Source of the DNA: Brachybacterium sp. SGAir0954
Lineage (GTDB): Bacteria; Actinomycetota; Actinomycetes; Actinomycetales; Dermabacteraceae
Assembly (NCBI RefSeq): GCF_005490785.1
Contig: NZ_CP027295.1
Span: forward strand, 496,001 to 560,000
DNA length: 64,000 bases
Direction of reading: 5' to 3'
The position numbers and the translations under genes were made by a program. Positions 32,481 to 40,294 of this stretch are shown piece after piece. The notes under the pieces are model-generated. The model saw only the letters and a program-made list of their open reading frames with translations. It was not told where the DNA came from and made no database searches. Each line of letters begins with the position of its first letter. The stretch's first letter is position 1.

Positions 32481-33812
32481 CTACTCGCAGCCCACCCCGT
32501 CACCGTCGCGGTCGAGGTGCTTCGCGTAGCCGGGCTCGCCGCGGTGGATCGGGTCCGCGCCGGCCTCTCGGACCTCGGTGCAGTTCTTGTAGTACACCGA
32601 GCCACCGGAGGAGCTCTGCTGCTTCTCGGGCGCCTCCGTCGTCGGTTCCGGCTCGGCCTCCTCGGGGGCGGTCGTCACCACGTCGCCGTCGCCGCGGTCC
32701 GGCGTCGGGTCGTCGTCCTCGACCGCGGCGAAGCCGTCGCAGGTCCCGAGCACGCGCTCCATGGCGTCGCCCTCGGCGGGCTTCACCCACAGCTCGTACT
32801 TGGCCTTCACGGCGATCTGCCGTGCCACGTACTCGCAGCGGAAGTCCTTCGCGGGCGGCAGCCAGGTCGCTGCGTCACCGTCGCTCTTCTGCCGGTTGAG
32901 GCCCGAGTCCACTGCGAGGACGTTCAGCGGGTCGTTCGCGAAGGCCCGGCGGGTGTCGTCGTCCCAGCTCGAGGCGCCGGTCTGCCAGGCGTCGGAGAGG
33001 GCGACGACGTGGTCGATGTCGACCTCGGAGTCGCTGCGGTCGAAGTCGATCTCCTCGCCGCCGTAGGGGTCGTCGAGGGTGCCGGTGAGCACGACGCAGC
33101 CGTCGGTCCCGGCCTTGAGGGTGATCGCGGTGAGGTCGCGCCGCAGCACGTCGTTGCGGGTGTCGCAGCCGTTGCGGTCCACGTCGTCGCGCCAGTGGAA
33201 CAGCTCCCGGTCGTAGCCGGTCTTCGGTGCACGTCCCTTCTCCTCGAGCCCCGCGAGCACGGCGAGCGCCGTGCCGGCCCCCGGGGACTCCGTCGTGGGA
33301 GCCGCGGTGGTCGGGGCAGCCGTCGTCGGCGCGGCAGTCGTGGGCGCTTCAGTCGTCGGAGCGGCCGTGGTCGGCGCCTCGGTCGTGGGGGCCTCCGTCG
33401 TCGGCGCTGCCGTCGTCGGATCCGGCTCCTCGATCTGCTGCACGGCGATCGTCGGTGCCCCATCGGCGGGGGCCGGCGGCTCCACGGCGGACCCCAGCGC
33501 GATCAGGCCGACGAAGCCCGCGACGAGCGCGGAGCTGATGATGCGGCTCGCCCATCGGGTGGGGGTGTCGGAGACGAGCGGCCGGCCATGCGCATCGCGA
33601 GTCCGACCGACGAGCAGGAGCACGAGGTCCACGAGCCACCACAAATAGAGCCCGCCGAAGGTGAGGAGCTTCAGCGCCCCTGTCCTCCACCGGCCCAGGT
33701 AGAAGCGGTCCGCTCCCAGCGCCCCGAGGAACAGGGAGAGCACCCAGGTGATCGCGTAGCTCTTCTGCCCGCGTCGCTGCGGCGATCGCCCGCTCCGACC
33801 GTCGTCCTGCAC
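32481..33812 (-). CDS. TM2-domain protein with HNH (DUF1524-type) nuclease and Excalibur domains
   Basis: About 443 aa. The order is a TM2 domain (YAITWVLSLFLGALGADRFY then WWLVDLVLLLVGRTRDAHG), another span (VAGFVGLIALG), a Thr/Pro/Ala repeat linker, a DUF1524-type HNH region with DSEVDIDHVVALSDAWQTGA and NDPLNVLAVDSGLNRQKSD, a second low-complexity linker, and a C-terminal Excalibur domain (DRDGDGVGCE). The topology puts the nuclease and Excalibur parts on one side of the membrane, probably outside. GTG 33812 is preferred because AGGGGGA lies at proper spacing; ATG 33875 is an alternative with a poor site. It could degrade extracellular DNA; its role is inferred. Confidence 0.85.
   Translation of the reverse strand: MQDDGRSGRSPQRRGQKSYAITWVLSLFLGALGADRFYLGRWRTGALKLLTFGGLYLWWLVDLVLLLVGRTRDAHGRPLVSDTPTRWASRIISSALVAGFVGLIALGSAVEPPAPADGAPTIAVQQIEEPDPTTAAPTTEAPTTEAPTTAAPTTEAPTTAAPTTAAPTTAAPTTESPGAGTALAVLAGLEEKGRAPKTGYDRELFHWRDDVDRNGCDTRNDVLRRDLTAITLKAGTDGCVVLTGTLDDPYGGEEIDFDRSDSEVDIDHVVALSDAWQTGASSWDDDTRRAFANDPLNVLAVDSGLNRQKSDGDAATWLPPAKDFRCEYVARQIAVKAKYELWVKPAEGDAMERVLGTCDGFAAVEDDDPTPDRGDGDVVTTAPEEAEPEPTTEAPEKQQSSSGGSVYYKNCTEVREAGADPIHRGEPGYAKHLDRDGDGVGCE
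33288..33424. repeat. Coding tandem repeat (Ala-Pro-Thr-Thr linker)
   Basis: A run of roughly nine units, each 12-15 bases, encodes APTTE/APTTA repeats between the membrane part and the HNH domain of the overlapping gene. The length probably varies between strains. It resembles glycosylatable wall-spanning linkers. Confidence 0.8.
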
Positions 33813-33996
33813 CTGTCCGTCCCCCTTGCGACACTCCTTGTGTCCACCTGACAAGAGTACGGAGGAGTCCGACATCCGAGTCCCTGCTCCCGCGTGCTCC
33901 CCGAGGTCTGGCCGCAGGGACCGACCTCTGCGCAGCGGCTCGATTCACCGGACGTCGCCACGTTCTGCGGGCCGAACGGCTGAGCGGTCCTCCGGC

Positions 33997-35481
33997 TCAG
34001 AAGGGCGGCGGCTCGGACTCGGCGATCTCCTCGTCGAGCGGGGCGAGCGAGGCGATGAGGCGCTCCGCCTCGTGCTCCGCCCAGGCGTCCTCGAGCAGCT
34101 CCACCATGGCAGGGGTGAGCAGGTCCGTGTTCTGGCGGGTGTCAAGGGTGAGCAGCTGACCGATCTCCCAATGGGTCGTCGTGCCATCCGGCGCCTTCTC
34201 GGGATCGATGAGGCGTTCCGTCTTCAACCGGTGGTGCCACCAGCACAGTCGGTGGAGGTTCCGGATCTCCGTCGCTCCCCCGCTCCCCGGATCCTCGTGG
34301 CTGAACTCCTCGATGTGGTCGATCTCCGCCGGGGTGAGCCGGCCGCGGATGCAGCCGGGCACCGCACACACCGGGTCCCGCAACCGCAGGTGCTCGGCCA
34401 TCGCGGTCGTGGGCCGGTACTGAGCGGCAGGGACGGGGAGGAAGGCGCCGTCAGCCGGGTCGGTAAGGATCCGGTGCCAGGTGCGGGACCCTGCGGCGAG
34501 CCGGCGCGCGAGCGGCGCCGGCAGCGGGATGACGCCGTCGAGCGTGCCGGGGGCATCGGCGAGCCCCAGGAGGGTCAGCGCGGGGACCACGACGTTGACA
34601 CGGGCATCCACACCCCGGCGCTCGACGCCGGGCGTCTCCAGCTGGCTGCGGGTGAGGATCGCATAGCGCAGCGCGGCGAGCGGGAGCGGGTGACCGCTCG
34701 CGACGACGTCGCCGTCGAGGTCGAAGGGCACCGGCTCCCCGGCCTCGAGCGCGTGGCGCTGGGCGCGCTGGACGGACCGGGCAGTGCCGTCCACCTGCTT
34801 CATGAGCGCATAGATCTCGGGGATCGGGCCGAGGACCGAGAGGCAGGCGAGTCCCGAGCCCTCCGCCAGGATCTCGCATCGCACGTCCCGCATCGCCGCG
34901 GGGCCGGGGCGCGCAGCATCCGTGTCCCACCAGGTCACGAGCAGGGACAGCTCGCGACGGTAGCGATCCGCCGGGATGTTCTCGAGGTCCCATTCCGCGA
35001 CATAGGAGTCCACCACGCGGCGCTGCTGCGGCGCGAGCGGGCGGACCTTGCGCACGAGGTGCTCGAAGGCGGGGACGGAGATCTCCCCCGCGGCGAGGCG
35101 CCGGAGGACGAGCGGCAAGTCGGTCACGGCGAGGCGTGCGTCGCGCAGCAGGCGCTCCGCGGTGGGGAGGTCCGTGCGCAGCGTGTTCGCGATGACGACG
35201 GCGTTGACGTCCGCCTGGTCGTCGGCGTCCTCGACCCACAGCAGGTGGATCTCGCCGATCTCCTCGGCGAGCTCGCGGGACTTGCGGCGCTGGCGCACGA
35301 GGAGACGCTCCGCGATCGGGACCTCGACGCCGTCCATGCGGACGTCCGACTCCGCGGCGATGCGCTCGAGGGTGAGCGGCCTGCGCGCGCGGATGATCCG
35401 TCGCGGCGGGAAGGACGGCGGCGCGGCGACGGCGAGCGGTGCCCCGATGGGCGCCTCGGCGCCTGCCGTCCCCTCACGCAT
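33997..35481 (-). CDS. DUF222 / HNH endonuclease domain protein
   Basis: A 494-aa protein of the actinobacterial DUF222 (13E12-repeat) group. The helical DUF222 region spans residues about 50-330 (ERLLVRQRRKSRELAEEIGE, LVRKVRPLAPQQRRVVD). The C-terminal HNH motif reads DPVCAVPGCIRGRLTPAEID-H-IEEF, then TEIRNLHRLCWWHHRLKT, with the zinc-site Cys, Asp-His and His residues present. ATG 35481 is preferred to GTG 35490, whose ribosome site would abut it. Family members are often numerous in actinobacterial genomes; their biological role is unclear. Its promoter carries a LexA-like box, suggesting induction by DNA damage. Confidence 0.9.
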   Translation of the reverse strand: MREGTAGAEAPIGAPLAVAAPPSFPPRRIIRARRPLTLERIAAESDVRMDGVEVPIAERLLVRQRRKSRELAEEIGEIHLLWVEDADDQADVNAVVIANTLRTDLPTAERLLRDARLAVTDLPLVLRRLAAGEISVPAFEHLVRKVRPLAPQQRRVVDSYVAEWDLENIPADRYRRELSLLVTWWDTDAARPGPAAMRDVRCEILAEGSGLACLSVLGPIPEIYALMKQVDGTARSVQRAQRHALEAGEPVPFDLDGDVVASGHPLPLAALRYAILTRSQLETPGVERRGVDARVNVVVPALTLLGLADAPGTLDGVIPLPAPLARRLAAGSRTWHRILTDPADGAFLPVPAAQYRPTTAMAEHLRLRDPVCAVPGCIRGRLTPAEIDHIEEFSHEDPGSGGATEIRNLHRLCWWHHRLKTERLIDPEKAPDGTTTHWEIGQLLTLDTRQNTDLLTPAMVELLEDAWAEHEAERLIASLAPLDEEIAESEPPPF

Positions 35482-35537
35482 CTCCCCCACCCCTCCCGTG
35501 CCGCCGACGGGCCATCAACCCCGTCGCCTGTCATCCC

Positions 35538-35566
35538 AGTTTAGAACACGCGTTCGCCCACGGCAA
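35538..35566 (-). promoter_or_regulatory. HNH endonuclease promoter with LexA/SOS-box-like operator
   Basis: On the minus strand, TTGCCG (35561-35566) and TAAACT (35538-35543) are separated by exactly 17 bases, and the ATG is 57 bases further on. Between them and over the -10 edge, the plus strand at 35542-35557 reads TAGAACACGCGTTCGC, matching 10 of 12 fixed positions of the actinobacterial SOS box TCGAAC-N4-GTTCGA. This is a good place for LexA repression. Confidence 0.65.
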
Positions 35567-35591
35567 GTGATTCGATGCGGAAACCTGAAAT

Positions 35592-35712
35592 TGTGGACAA
35601 CAGGGCGGTGGGGAGGAACGACTGGGCACCGACCTGTACCGATTCCCTGTGGCGTCGCCGGCGGGACTCGCGCCGGTTATCCACCACCCCGTCCACCAAT
35701 GTGGATAACCGG
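35592..35712. other. Cluster of DnaA-box-like sequences with a 12-bp inverted repeat
   Basis: The minus strand carries TTGTCCACA (35592-35600) and TTATCCACA (35700-35708), both exact DnaA-box matches; the plus strand carries TTATCCACC (35677-35685), one base off. The last two lie in a perfect inverted repeat, CCGGTTATCCAC (35673-35684) and GTGGATAACCGG (35701-35712), with a 16-base loop. No dnaA or dnaN gene is near, so this is not a standard oriC. The rest of the gene-free stretch to 36076 is GC-rich and I see no convincing gene in it. Confidence 0.5.
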
Positions 35713-36076
35713 GCGATGTGGAGGAAACGCTCGAGCCTCGTCCGCCGCAGCGCGACGGTGCCCCGCGCCCGCCGCCTCCCCTGCACGGGGCAATCGGGGA
35801 CGATGCCCTCGAGGAAGCGGTGGGGATACCGGGGGTGGGCGGCGCGGCGGCGCCCCGATGCCCAGCGGGGTGAGCTCGGGGGCGCGGGTGACCCGAGCGC
35901 GGCCCCCTCCGCCGCGACGGGCGCGGTGAGCGGCGAGCGGGTCCCGGTCCGCACCGGGGCCGGCGGCTCTCGCGGGACCGCAGGCGCAGGCCGAGTGCAC
36001 GAGGGGATGCGCGTGAACGACCGGTCAGCGGCCCGCGATCGACGGCGGCACGATCACCCTGCGCACGCGGCGCTGA

Positions 36077-36832
36077 TCAGGAGTCGACGAGCGTCACCGA
36101 GAAGGAGTAGCGGCTCGCGCGGTACACGTGGAAGCCGTACTCGACGACGCTGCCGTCGTTCGCGAAGGACTTCCGCTCCATCGTCAGCAGGGCCGCGCCG
36201 ATCTCCTCGTCGAGCAGCTCCGCATGCTCCTCGTCCGCCACGGTCGCCCCGATCCGCTCCTGCGCGAGCACCGAGACGATGCCCCGCTCCCGCAGGCACG
36301 CGTACAGGCCGTTCGCGGCGAGCTCCGCGCGCGAGGGGGCGATCCGCTCGGGGACCACGTTGCGCATGACCGCGAGCGGCTCGTCGTCCGCGTAGCGCAC
36401 GCGCAGGAGGTCGAGCACCTGGTCGCCCGGGGAGAGCTGGAGCCGGTCCACGGCCTCCGGGGAGGGACGCCCCACCCGGTACTCGACGATCTCCGTGCGC
36501 GGCGACTTCCCCGCCGTGCGCAGGTCGTCGTAGAGGGAGGTCAGCGCCACCTGCCGGCTCACCGGGGCCTGCACCACCTGGGTGCCCACGCCGCGCTTGC
36601 GCACGAGCATGCCCTTGTCCACGAGGTCCTGGATGCCCTGGCGCACCGTGGGCCGGGACAGACCCAGCCGCTTCGCGAGCGCGAGCTCGTTCTCGAGGCG
36701 GCTGCCCGGGGGCAGGGCCCCCGAGCGCACGGCCTCCTCGATGGCGCCCGCGAGCTGCAGGTAGAGCGGCGTCGAGGAGGACCGGTCGACCTGCACCTCC
36801 ACGAGGGTCCCCTCGGGCGGGATCGTGGTCAT
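36077..36832 (-). CDS. GntR-family regulator with UTRA domain (candidate inositol regulator)
   Basis: Regulator of 251 aa. The N-terminal winged helix spans TPLYLQLAGAIEEAVRSGAL to the recognition helix GLSRPTVRQGIQDLVDKGM and wing LVRKRGVGTQVV (residues about 20-90). The UTRA ligand domain follows from ALTSLYDDLRTAGKSPRTEI to EYGFHVYRASRYSFSVTLVD. It belongs to the HutC subfamily, which senses small metabolites. AAGGAG precedes the ATG. It is the last gene of the leftward inositol operon behind the sugar porter, so it is the best candidate for the regulator of the cluster. Confidence 0.9.
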   Translation of the reverse strand: MTTIPPEGTLVEVQVDRSSSTPLYLQLAGAIEEAVRSGALPPGSRLENELALAKRLGLSRPTVRQGIQDLVDKGMLVRKRGVGTQVVQAPVSRQVALTSLYDDLRTAGKSPRTEIVEYRVGRPSPEAVDRLQLSPGDQVLDLLRVRYADDEPLAVMRNVVPERIAPSRAELAANGLYACLRERGIVSVLAQERIGATVADEEHAELLDEEIGAALLTMERKSFANDGSVVEYGFHVYRASRYSFSVTLVDS

Positions 36833-36859
36833 CGCGGGCTCCTTCGTCGCCGGATGCTG

Positions 36860-36874
36860 GTCCGGACAAATATA
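36860..36874 (-). promoter_or_regulatory. Possible internal promoter/operator of the GntR gene
   Basis: On the minus strand TATATT (36869-36874) is a near-consensus -10, followed by the palindrome GTCCGGAC (36860-36867). No good -35 is visible. The site lies in the 51-base gap between the porter stop and the GntR start, where autoregulation would act. Confidence 0.35.
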
Positions 36875-36883
36875 CGGGCGCTG

Positions 36884-38344
36884 TCAGCTGTCCTGCTTGA
36901 GCTTCGGGAGGTAGATCTCGCCGGTCGTGACGTCCTCCTCGAGCTGCTCGAGGGTGCGGCCGCGGGTCTCCGGCACCCACCTCAGGACGAAGAGGAAGGC
37001 GACGACGTTGAGCACGGCGAACACGAAGAACGTCGAGGAGAGCCCGAGCCCCGCGATGATCGAGGGGAAGAACAGGCCCAGGATCGAGTTCGTCATCCAC
37101 AGCACGAACACGCTCACGCCCATGCCGAAGGCGCGCATCTTCTGCGGGAAGATCTCCGAGAGCGTCACCCAGGTCGCCACGTTCAGGCACAGCTGCATCG
37201 AGCCGACGAAGGCGGTGATGAGCGCGAGCAGCACGAAGGGCTTCGCGGTCCCCTCCGGCATGACCGAGGCGGTCGTGCCGATGAGCACGTGGAACAGGGC
37301 GACCAGGCCGTAGCCCCACAAGAAGGTCTTGCGGCGGCTGAAGCGGTCCATCATCTGCAGCGCGACCACCGCGGCGACCACGGAGATCGTGGCGGGGGCG
37401 ATGCTCGCGATGAGCGCGCCACCGCGGCCGAATCCCGCGACCTCGAGCACCCGCTCGCCGTAGTACTGGATCGCGTTGATGCCCGTGGTCTGCTGGAAGA
37501 AGCCGAGACCGCAGCCGATCAGCACGATCTTCACGAGATTCTTGTTCCTCAGGATCCCGTCGACGCCCATCGAGGTGCGCTGGGACTCCGCGTGGCGGGC
37601 GAGCGCGATGTCCTCGAGCTCGGGCTCGGCGCGGCCCGTGGGGCGCAGCCGGTCGAGGATCTCGAGGGCCTCCTGCTGGCGACCCTTGTCGACGAGCCAG
37701 CGCGGCGACTCCGGCATGCGCACCATGCCGATGAGCAGCAGCACCGCGGGGATCGCCGCGAGCAGGAACATGACCCGCCAGATGCCGGGGAACTGCTCGC
37801 CCCAGACGTTGCCGATGATCGCGTTCATGACGATCGCGAGCAGCTGGCCCAGCACGATCATGAACTCGTTGCGGCCCGCGAGGGAGCCGCGGATCTCGTA
37901 GGGGGCGAGCTCCGCGAGGAACACGGGGACCACCACGGAGGCGGCGCCGACGGCGAGACCGAGGACGATCCGACCCGTGACCACGAGCGCGAGGCCCGGC
38001 GCGGTCACCACGAGCAGGACGCCCACGATGAACAGCACGGCCATGACGAGGATGGTGGTGCGTCGGCCGATCGCGTCGGAGACCCGGCCGCCCGTGAGGG
38101 CGCCGACGGCGCTCGCGAAGAGCAGGGAGCTCACGGCGACGCCGAGGCCGATCTCGGAGAGCCCGAGATCCTCGGTCATGAAGCCGCCGGCGCCGTTGAT
38201 GACGCTCGTGTCGTAGCCGAAGAGCAGGCCGCCGAGCGTCGCGACGAGGGCGACGAGGCCCAGCCGGCGCTTGTAGGGGCCGGGGGTCAGCGGCGGGAGC
38301 TGCGTGGTGCCCTGGGAGACCGGGGGGACAGGACTGTGGGACAT
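36884..38344 (-). CDS. MFS sugar porter (probable myo-inositol transporter, IolT-like)
   Basis: A 486-aa member of the sugar porter family with 12 spans. Hallmarks are GGLLFGYDTSVINGA in span 1, the RVSDAIGRRTT loop, PESPRWLVDKGRQQEALEIL before the central loop, QQTTGINAIQYYGERV in span 7 and the C-terminal VPETRGRTLEQLEE. The same signatures occur in inositol and xylose symporters. Its place between iolG and the GntR gene in the inositol operon makes myo-inositol the most likely substrate. Confidence 0.9.
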   Translation of the reverse strand: MSHSPVPPVSQGTTQLPPLTPGPYKRRLGLVALVATLGGLLFGYDTSVINGAGGFMTEDLGLSEIGLGVAVSSLLFASAVGALTGGRVSDAIGRRTTILVMAVLFIVGVLLVVTAPGLALVVTGRIVLGLAVGAASVVVPVFLAELAPYEIRGSLAGRNEFMIVLGQLLAIVMNAIIGNVWGEQFPGIWRVMFLLAAIPAVLLLIGMVRMPESPRWLVDKGRQQEALEILDRLRPTGRAEPELEDIALARHAESQRTSMGVDGILRNKNLVKIVLIGCGLGFFQQTTGINAIQYYGERVLEVAGFGRGGALIASIAPATISVVAAVVALQMMDRFSRRKTFLWGYGLVALFHVLIGTTASVMPEGTAKPFVLLALITAFVGSMQLCLNVATWVTLSEIFPQKMRAFGMGVSVFVLWMTNSILGLFFPSIIAGLGLSSTFFVFAVLNVVAFLFVLRWVPETRGRTLEQLEEDVTTGEIYLPKLKQDS

Positions 38345-38370
38345 GTCGAGACTCCGTTGTCGTCGAGGGG

Positions 38371-39414
38371 TCAGGGACGGGGACGGGCGGTGACCGCGAC
38401 GAAGCCCTCGGCGGTGAGGGCCTGCTCCGCGGCGCGGCAGGTGGCGGCGGCGAGGTAGCCGTCCCAGGAGGTCGCGGAGCGCTCGGCGACATTCGAGCCG
38501 TCGGCGATCGCGGCGATCCAGGCCTGCACCTCGGCGTCGTAGGCGTCGACGAAGCGGGGGCGGAAGTCCGCCGGGATCGCCCCGCCCCAGGTGCCGCCCT
38601 CCTGGTGGGTGGTGACGCGGCCGTGCTCGAGGCCGATGGTCGCGATGCCCGCGGAGCCCACCGCCTCGGTGCGCACCTCGTAGCCGGACGCCGTGTTGAC
38701 GTACAGCTCGTCGGTGACGATGCGGCCGGCGTCGGTGCGGAAGAGCAGCAGCATCGGGTCGTGCTGGCCCTCGGCGGCGCGCGGGCCGGGGACGGGCAGG
38801 ATCACCTGCACGCCGGTGACCTGCTCGCCGAGGAAGTAGTGGATCGCGTCGACCTCGTGGACCGCGGAGTCGTAGACCATCATCGTGTCCGTGAAGCCGG
38901 GCAGGGTGTGGGCGTTGCGGTGCTTGAGGTTCAGCAGGCTGATCTCGCCCAGCGCGCCCGCGGCGATCGCGTCCCGCAGCTCCGCGTACTCGCGGTCGAA
39001 GCGGCGCATGAAGCCGAGGGACACGTAGGGGACGCCGGTCTCCGCGCGGGCAGCGGCCTCCGCCTCGACGACCTCGTAGGCGTCCTCGGGGTTCATGGCG
39101 AGCGGCTTCTCGCAGAGCACGGGCTTGCGGGCGTCGATGCAGGCCACGGCCTGGTCGCGGTGGAAGCTGCCAGGGCTCGCGATGAGCACTGCGTCGACGT
39201 CCTCGGCGGCGATGAGCTCCTCGGGGGTGCCGACGACGCGGCAGCCGGGGACCGACGCGGCGATCTCCTCCGCCTTGTCGCGGAAGTAGTCGGTGACGAC
39301 GGCGACGCGGGCGCCCTTGATACGGCGGGCGATGCGGGCGACGTGGTCGGCGCCCATCTGGCCCACGCCGATCACGCCCACGCGGATGTCGCTGGCAGGG
39401 GCTGTGGTGGTCAT
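38371..39414 (-). CDS. iolG: Inositol 2-dehydrogenase (Gfo/Idh/MocA family)
   Basis: A 347-aa dehydrogenase oxidising myo-inositol to scyllo-inosose with NAD+, the first step of the pathway. The Rossmann motif is VGVIGVGQMGADHVARI and the catalytic lysine is in PVLCEKPLAMNPEDA. The substrate loop is FMRRFDREYAELRDAI followed by MMVYDSAVHEVDAIHYFLG, containing the conserved D...H pair. Its ATG overlaps the iolB stop (ATGA). Several Gfo/Idh/MocA proteins occur in this window; this one is called iolG because of its position in the iolC-iolB operon and its inositol-dehydrogenase-like motifs. Confidence 0.87.
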   Translation of the reverse strand: MTTTAPASDIRVGVIGVGQMGADHVARIARRIKGARVAVVTDYFRDKAEEIAASVPGCRVVGTPEELIAAEDVDAVLIASPGSFHRDQAVACIDARKPVLCEKPLAMNPEDAYEVVEAEAAARAETGVPYVSLGFMRRFDREYAELRDAIAAGALGEISLLNLKHRNAHTLPGFTDTMMVYDSAVHEVDAIHYFLGEQVTGVQVILPVPGPRAAEGQHDPMLLLFRTDAGRIVTDELYVNTASGYEVRTEAVGSAGIATIGLEHGRVTTHQEGGTWGGAIPADFRPRFVDAYDAEVQAWIAAIADGSNVAERSATSWDGYLAAATCRAAEQALTAEGFVAVTARPRP

Positions 39415-40274
39415 CGGGTCTCCTCCCAGGTGCCGCGCACCCAGGTCTGGTCGGGGTGGTCGGTGATGTCCCAGGCGCGCTCCGGGGCGGGGCCCGCCAT
39501 GACGTTGAGGTAGTACATGTCGTGGCCGGGGGCGGCCGCGCAGGGGCCGTGCCAGCCGTGGGGCACGAGGACGGTGTCCCCCGAGCGCACCTCGACGAGC
39601 AGGTCCAGCGGCTCGGCCTCGCGGCTCGAGGTGGTCCGGTGGAAGCCGAAGCCGGGCGTGCCGGCGGGGGCGTCCTGGATCTCGTAGTAGTAGATCTCCT
39701 CGAGCTCCGATTCGGAATCCGTGGTCTCGTCGTGCTTGTGCGCGGGGTAGCTGGACCAGTTCCCGCCGGGGGTGATGACCTCGCAGGCGATGAGGCTATC
39801 GCAGTCGTCGAAGGAGCCGACGGTGCCGAAGTTGCGCACCTGGCGGGTCATGGTGCCGCCGCCGCGGGTCTCGACGGGGACGTCCTCGGCGCGGATCACC
39901 GCGGCCGGGAAGGGCCGGGTCGCGACGGCGGCGGCGAGCGCGAAGCGGCCCCCGTCGTCGCTCGCGACGACGAGGTGGGAGTCGATGCCGACGTAGGCGA
40001 CGTCGGTCGCCCCCGCGAAGACGCTCTCGCGGCCGCGCAGCACGAGCTCCTGCATGCCGCGGGCGTCGCTCACGGTCACGGTGCAGGCGCCGCTGAGCGG
40101 GACGACCATGAGCTCGGTGCGGGCGGTGCCGATCTCGGCGCGGCCGCCCGGCTCGAGGGCGAGGACGCGCAGGCCGGTGTGCTCCCAGCCGTCCCGCTCC
40201 CCCGGGTCCACGACGGTGTCGTAGGGGCCCTGGGCGGTCGAGCCGGCGGGGAGGTGCAGCTGTGTCCCGGTCAT
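39411..40274 (-). CDS. iolB: 5-deoxy-glucuronate isomerase
   Basis: A 287-aa cupin-fold isomerase converting 5-deoxy-glucuronate to 2-deoxy-5-keto-gluconate. The conserved core is GNWSSYPAHKHDETTDSESE followed by LEEIYYYEI, where His, His and Glu bind the metal, and the second cupin motif is DTVLVPHGWHGPCAAAPGHDMYYLNVMAGP. The ATG at 40274 has GGAG upstream; the frame is open further upstream but belongs to another gene. It lies between iolG and the Cgl0159-type aldolase in the leftward operon. Confidence 0.93.
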   Translation of the reverse strand: MTGTQLHLPAGSTAQGPYDTVVDPGERDGWEHTGLRVLALEPGGRAEIGTARTELMVVPLSGACTVTVSDARGMQELVLRGRESVFAGATDVAYVGIDSHLVVASDDGGRFALAAAVATRPFPAAVIRAEDVPVETRGGGTMTRQVRNFGTVGSFDDCDSLIACEVITPGGNWSSYPAHKHDETTDSESELEEIYYYEIQDAPAGTPGFGFHRTTSSREAEPLDLLVEVRSGDTVLVPHGWHGPCAAAPGHDMYYLNVMAGPAPERAWDITDHPDQTWVRGTWEETR

Positions 40275-40294
40275 GGGGTTCTCCTTCCGGTGGG

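Noticed and set aside
33288-33424. Short regular repeats considered as a CRISPR array
   Set aside because: Units are only 12-15 bases, have no spacers and encode a Thr/Pro linker in frame within the HNH gene.
33903-33928. GAGGTC/GACCTC inverted repeat between the two HNH genes
   Set aside because: Only six-base arms with a 14-base loop in GC-rich DNA; not clearly above chance as a terminator.
35482-35712. Possible chromosomal origin (oriC)
   Set aside because: Only three box-like sequences, no AT-rich unwinding region and no dnaA, dnaN or rpmH nearby.
35575-36369. 264-aa plus-strand frame in the gene-free stretch
   Set aside because: Arg/Ser/Pro-rich translation with no domain, running into the antisense of the GntR gene; the DNA contains the DnaA-box cluster instead.
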